A stretch of DNA of 64,000 nt from Corynebacterium sp. MSK297 (GTDB lineage Bacteria; Actinomycetota; Actinomycetes; Mycobacteriales; Mycobacteriaceae). The notes below the pieces were generated by a model. It did not search any database. It saw only the letters and a list, made by a program, of their open reading frames with translations, and was not told where the DNA came from. A program made the position numbers and the translations under genes. Shown piece by piece: positions 60,611 through 64,000 of this stretch. The DNA lies in NCBI RefSeq assembly GCF_030232885.1, contig NZ_JASPGD010000006.1:1-64000 (forward strand), in the 5' to 3' direction. The number at the start of each line of letters is the position of its first letter. The stretch's first letter is position 1.

Positions 60611-62080
60611 TTAACCTTGAGCTTGACCTTGTGCTTGAGCTTTTTCCTTTGCTTCCCGCGCCGCGCGCACGCTTGCCGACGGGTGTGCCTCTTCTGTCGC
60701 CAACCGCTCGAACGCCAACGCCGCCAAGGCTGCGGCCTGATCGCCGAGGATCGAGTCGTTGAAATTAATCTTCGGTGAGTGGTTCCAATCGCGCAGGTGC
60801 TCTGGTTTTTCCGGGTTTGCGGTACCCAAAAACATGAAGGTTCCTGGAATCTGAGCGAGCACAAAGCCGAAGTCCTCCGAAGCCATCATCGGTGCGTCGA
60901 AAGGCTGCACCGCATCTTCACCGAACATCTCGCCCCACACAGAAGCTGCGAACTTGGTTTCCCGGGCATTCGTCTTGGTGGTCGGATACAGCACCTGGAA
61001 ATCAATATCGACAGAACACCGGTGTGCAGCAGCAACGTTGCCAGCGACCTCTGCGATCATTTGGCGCACCGAATCAATCTTTTCATCACGCAACACACGT
61101 ACCGTCGCGCCCAACGTGGCGGTATCCGGGATCGCGTTGAATGCGCCTTCGCCAGCGCGCACGTTAGTTACGGTAACCACTATCGGGTCGAGGGCATCGA
61201 AACGCCGCGTAATCGCCATCTGCAGCGAGGTCTGAATCTCGGCCAAAGCCAGCACCGGGTCGATGGCATCGTGCGGGCGCGAGCCGTGCCCGCCTTTACC
61301 GGTAACCGTAATGGTCAAGTTGGATGACGACGACATCATCGGCCCAGGCACGTAATGGAAAGTGCCATAGTCCTGCGGTCCGACATGAATGCCGTAGGCT
61401 GCGATCGGGCGCCGACCAGCGGCATCGAGCACGCCTTCTTCGATCATTGGCGCTGCCCCGCCCGGGCCTTCTTCTCCGGGCTGGAACATGAAGATGATGT
61501 CACCGGCAAGTTCTTCACGGTAACGGCACAGGATTTTTGCAGCTCCTACCAGGCCTGCGGTGTGTAAATCATGCCCACAGGCGTGCATATAATCGTTTTT
61601 CGAGGCAAACGGCAAGTCTAAACGCTCACGTACCGCAAGAGCATCCATGTCGCCACGCAGCAATACGGAAACTGGGTGCTCACCGCGTTTCCCGCCCCGC
61701 AGCACAGCGATGACCGAAGACAATTCCTGTCCCGTGGTAATCTCTAGCGGTAGCCCGGCGAGTGCATCCAGTACTTTTTCTTGTGTACGTGGCAGATGCA
61801 ATCCGATTTCTGGGTGCTCATGAAGGTCACGACGGATTTCTTGCAACTCACCGATGATTTCATCAGCGGCCCCGCGGAACACTTCCCCAACTGGTCGGTC
61901 GTCCACTGTGGCATGCACAAATTCCAATGGCCCCGGCGCCTGAGAAGAACGCTGCGGCAGCCCCTGGCCGTGGGCTTGTGGTTGCCCAGGCGTGGAAGGT
62001 CGGCCGACGCGCCCCGGACGTGCGGAACGACGATTATTCAGTGGATTGAACTCTGGCTGTGGTGATTCTGGGCCGGGCAC
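60611..62080 (-). CDS. M20 family amidohydrolase
   Basis: A 489-residue M20D-type metallohydrolase (IAA-amino acid or N-acyl amino acid hydrolase-like). Core motifs: IRRDLHEHPEIGLHLPRTQE, LLRGDMDALAV, HACGHDLHTAGLVGAA, FQPGEEGPGGAAPMIEEG, MSSSSNLTITVTGKGGHGSR and APMMASEDFGFVL, giving the two-metal Cys/His/Glu/His ligands. The first ~55 residues are a Pro/Gly/Gln/Arg-rich disordered extension, and the last ten are a KAQAQGQAQG repeat. The start is GTG 62080 with AAGGAAGAG upstream. It stands alone; the substrate is unknown. Confidence 0.88.
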   Translation of the reverse strand: MPGPESPQPEFNPLNNRRSARPGRVGRPSTPGQPQAHGQGLPQRSSQAPGPLEFVHATVDDRPVGEVFRGAADEIIGELQEIRRDLHEHPEIGLHLPRTQEKVLDALAGLPLEITTGQELSSVIAVLRGGKRGEHPVSVLLRGDMDALAVRERLDLPFASKNDYMHACGHDLHTAGLVGAAKILCRYREELAGDIIFMFQPGEEGPGGAAPMIEEGVLDAAGRRPIAAYGIHVGPQDYGTFHYVPGPMMSSSSNLTITVTGKGGHGSRPHDAIDPVLALAEIQTSLQMAITRRFDALDPIVVTVTNVRAGEGAFNAIPDTATLGATVRVLRDEKIDSVRQMIAEVAGNVAAAHRCSVDIDFQVLYPTTKTNARETKFAASVWGEMFGEDAVQPFDAPMMASEDFGFVLAQIPGTFMFLGTANPEKPEHLRDWNHSPKINFNDSILGDQAAALAALAFERLATEEAHPSASVRAAREAKEKAQAQGQAQG

Positions 62081-62154
62081 GAAAACTCACTCTTCCTTCG
62101 TAAAGAAACTTAGTAGTCAAACCAAGCCACGCGCGGGCCTCTTACGGAAACTAC

Positions 62155-62173
62155 CCGCACGCGGCGTGTGCGG
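62155..62173 (-). terminator. Weak hairpin downstream of lepA
   Basis: CCGCAC (62155-62160) pairs with GTGCGG (62168-62173) across seven bases. No clear T-run follows on the minus strand. Confidence 0.3.
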
Positions 62174-62256
62174 TGACACACTTATGCCCTTCCACACTAG
62201 TGAATTTTGCGCTCGATCACCGGTTTGTTCGTACCTTTAACCCACAACACCCGCAC

Positions 62257-64000
62257 TTAGTCAGCATCAGTCGACAGTGCCGCCACGAAGGCTTCCTGCG
62301 GCACGTTGACCGAACCCAGCGACTTCATCCGCTTTTTACCGGCTTTCTGCTTTTCCAGCAGCTTACGCTTACGCGAAATATCGCCGCCGTAGCATTTCGC
62401 CAACACGTCCTTGCGCATCGCGCGGATGTTTTCACGTGCGATGATCTTCGCACCGATTGCTGCCTGCACCGGCACCTCGAATTGCTGGCGCGGGATCAGC
62501 TCTTTCAGCTTCTTCGTCATCTTGTTGCCGTAATGATAGGCGTGCTCGCGGTGCACAATCGCGCTGAAGGCGTCGACAGGATCTCCCTGCAGCAAAATAT
62601 CCACCTTGACCAAATCCGCCAGCTGCTCACCGGCTTCCTCGTAGTTCAAGGAGGCATAGCCTTTAGTGCGCGATTTCAGCATGTCGAAGAAATCAAAGAT
62701 GATCTCGCCCAACGGCATGGTGTAGCGCAGCTCAACGCGGTCCTCAGAAAGATAGTCCATGCCACCCATCTGTCCGCGCTTGGATTGGCACAGTTCCATG
62801 GTTGGACCGACGAAATCCGCAGGCACGATGATGGTCATTTTCACGATAGGTTCGTAGACCGCATCGTGTTTGCCCTCCGGCCAGTCCGCCGGGTTGTGCA
62901 CATACTGCTCAGTGCCATCTTCCTTGACCACGCGATAAGTTACCGACGGCGCAGTGGAAATCAGATCCAGGTCGAATTCGCGTTCCAGGCGGTCACGCGT
63001 AATTTCCATGTGCAGCAAACCCAAAAAACCACAACGGAAGCCAAAGCCCAGCGCGACGGAGGTTTCTGGCTCAAACGTCAACGAGGCGTCGTTAAGCTGC
63101 AACTTCTCCAGCGCATCGCGCAAGTCCGGGAAATCTTCCTGGGAAATCGGGAACATCCCCGAATACACCATGGGTTTGGGTTCTTCGTAGCCCTGTAGTG
63201 GTTCCTCGGCACCCTTGTTAGCCCAGGTGATGGTGTCGCCGACTTTGGTTTCGCGGACATCTTTGACGCCTGTAATCACATAGCCAACCTCACCAGGACC
63301 TAAGCCTTTACACGAGGTCGGCTTCGGCGAGACGATCCCCATATCTAGGATTTCCAGATCCGTACCGGTATTCATCATCCGCACTTTTTGTCGCGGCTTC
63401 AGCTGACCGTCGACCACCCTGATATACGTGACGACGCCACGGTACACGTCGTAAACGGAGTCGAAAATCATCGCGCGCGCCGGCGCGTCCTCTGGATAGT
63501 CAGTGTGCGGAGGAGGGGTAAGTTCGACCACCTTATCCAACAGTTCGACGACACCTTCACCGGTTTTACCGGATACATGCAACACGTCTTCTGGTTCGCA
63601 ACCAATGATATTGGCCAGCTCGAGGGCGTATTTCTCCGGGTCTGCGGCCGGCAAATCGATCTTGTTGAGCACCGGAATGATCTCCAGCTCATGCTCCATC
63701 GCCAGGTACAGGTTCGCCAGGGTTTGTGCTTCGATGCCTTGGGCGGCGTCGACAAGCAAAATGGCGGCCTCACAGGCATCCAGGGCGCGGGAGACCTCAT
63801 AGGTGAAGTCGACATGGCCGGGAGTGTCGTTCATCTGCAGCACGATCTCTTCACCCTTATGCGGGCCAGAAGTGGGCACCCACGGCAGACGCACGGATTG
63901 GGCCTTGATGGTGATGCCGCGCTCGCGCTCGATGTCCATGTTGTCGAGGTACTGATCGCGCATATCGCGCTCGTCGACAACTTTGGACAGCTGCAGGATA
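62257..64000 (-). CDS. lepA: Elongation factor 4 (LepA), 5' end outside the window
   Basis: The C-terminal 580 residues of the translational GTPase LepA (EF4). The first codons in view, [12 protein letters not shown] then [20 protein letters not shown], correspond to switch I of the G domain, so roughly the first 40-50 residues, with the P-loop, are beyond base 64000. Visible motifs are [14 protein letters not shown] (G3), [13 protein letters not shown] (G4), the EF-G-like domains, and the LepA-specific C-terminal domain ending [20 protein letters not shown]. An ATG at 63963 is internal, not the start. Confidence 0.96.
   Translation of the reverse strand, partial: ILQLSKVVDERDMRDQYLDNMDIERERGITIKAQSVRLPWVPTSGPHKGEEIVLQMNDTPGHVDFTYEVSRALDACEAAILLVDAAQGIEAQTLANLYLAMEHELEIIPVLNKIDLPAADPEKYALELANIIGCEPEDVLHVSGKTGEGVVELLDKVVELTPPPHTDYPEDAPARAMIFDSVYDVYRGVVTYIRVVDGQLKPRQKVRMMNTGTDLEILDMGIVSPKPTSCKGLGPGEVGYVITGVKDVRETKVGDTITWANKGAEEPLQGYEEPKPMVYSGMFPISQEDFPDLRDALEKLQLNDASLTFEPETSVALGFGFRCGFLGLLHMEITRDRLEREFDLDLISTAPSVTYRVVKEDGTEQYVHNPADWPEGKHDAVYEPIVKMTIIVPADFVGPTMELCQSKRGQMGGMDYLSEDRVELRYTMPLGEIIFDFFDMLKSRTKGYASLNYEEAGEQLADLVKVDILLQGDPVDAFSAIVHREHAYHYGNKMTKKLKELIPRQQFEVPVQAAIGAKIIARENIRAMRKDVLAKCYGGDISRKRKLLEKQKAGKKRMKSLGSVNVPQEAFVAALSTDAD

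Noticed and set aside
62173..63198. A 341-codon plus-strand frame opposite lepA
   Set aside because: Antisense shadow of lepA, whose domains account for the region.
1..64000. CRISPR array, prophage, restriction-modification or toxin-antitoxin system
   Set aside because: No regularly spaced direct repeats of CRISPR length, no phage structural genes, and no recognisable defence proteins were seen.

Overview
The window comes from a mid-to-high GC actinobacterium, almost certainly a Corynebacterium. Gene order from about 1.2 to 51.6 kb follows the block I recall as Rv3193c-Rv3268 in Mycobacterium tuberculosis: UPF0182, PDZ/Lon-like protease, DUF2342 zincin, uvrD2, K+ channel, adnB-adnA, DEAD-box helicase, whiB1, rshA-sigH, aroA, rsgA, secA, hpf, comF, lpqB-mtrB-mtrA-tmk, manA, manB, whiB2, manC, wbbL, LCP protein. 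These names rest on motifs and synteny read by eye; no search was run.

Layout. 0-1 kb: a dead transposase fragment beside an initiator tRNA. 1.2-9.5 kb: envelope and proteolysis genes and an orphan TOMM-cyclodehydratase-like protein. 9.4-21.6 kb: a long minus-strand DNA-repair block (UvrD2, CglK-like channel, AdnB, AdnA) with small conserved actinobacterial genes behind it. 21.8-29.6 kb: RNA helicase, WhiB1, the 25-residue ribosomal protein bL37, the SigH/anti-SigH pair, AroA and RsgA. 29.6-40.7 kb: SecA, the ribosome hibernation factor, ComF, and the MtrAB-LpqB envelope-stress system with thymidylate kinase. 40.9-51.6 kb: mannose/GDP-mannose supply, WhiB2, the rhamnosyltransferase WbbL and an LCP ligase, all serving arabinogalactan and mannoglycan assembly.

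51.6-62.2 kb looks accessory: a compact beta-oxidation unit (thiolase, FadN-type fused hydratase/dehydrogenase, acyl-CoA dehydrogenase, TetR regulator), a CitE-like lyase, a thiosulfate transporter fused to a TusA domain and an M20 amidohydrolase. The window ends inside lepA. The fadA and fadE promoters share an inverted repeat (ACGAAT-N4-ATTCGT) at the expected transcription start, which probably is the operator of the adjacent TetR protein.

Two window-wide patterns stand out. The decamer CTTGCCGACG (often GCTTGCCGACGA) occurs 20 times on the two strands, against about 0.1 expected for a random 10-mer. It falls inside genes, in both orientations and in three different codon readings, so it behaves like a DNA-level signal such as an uptake sequence. 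Also, at least 11 genes have a TAnnnT -10 hexamer exactly 6 or 7 bases before the start codon, implying leaderless mRNAs.
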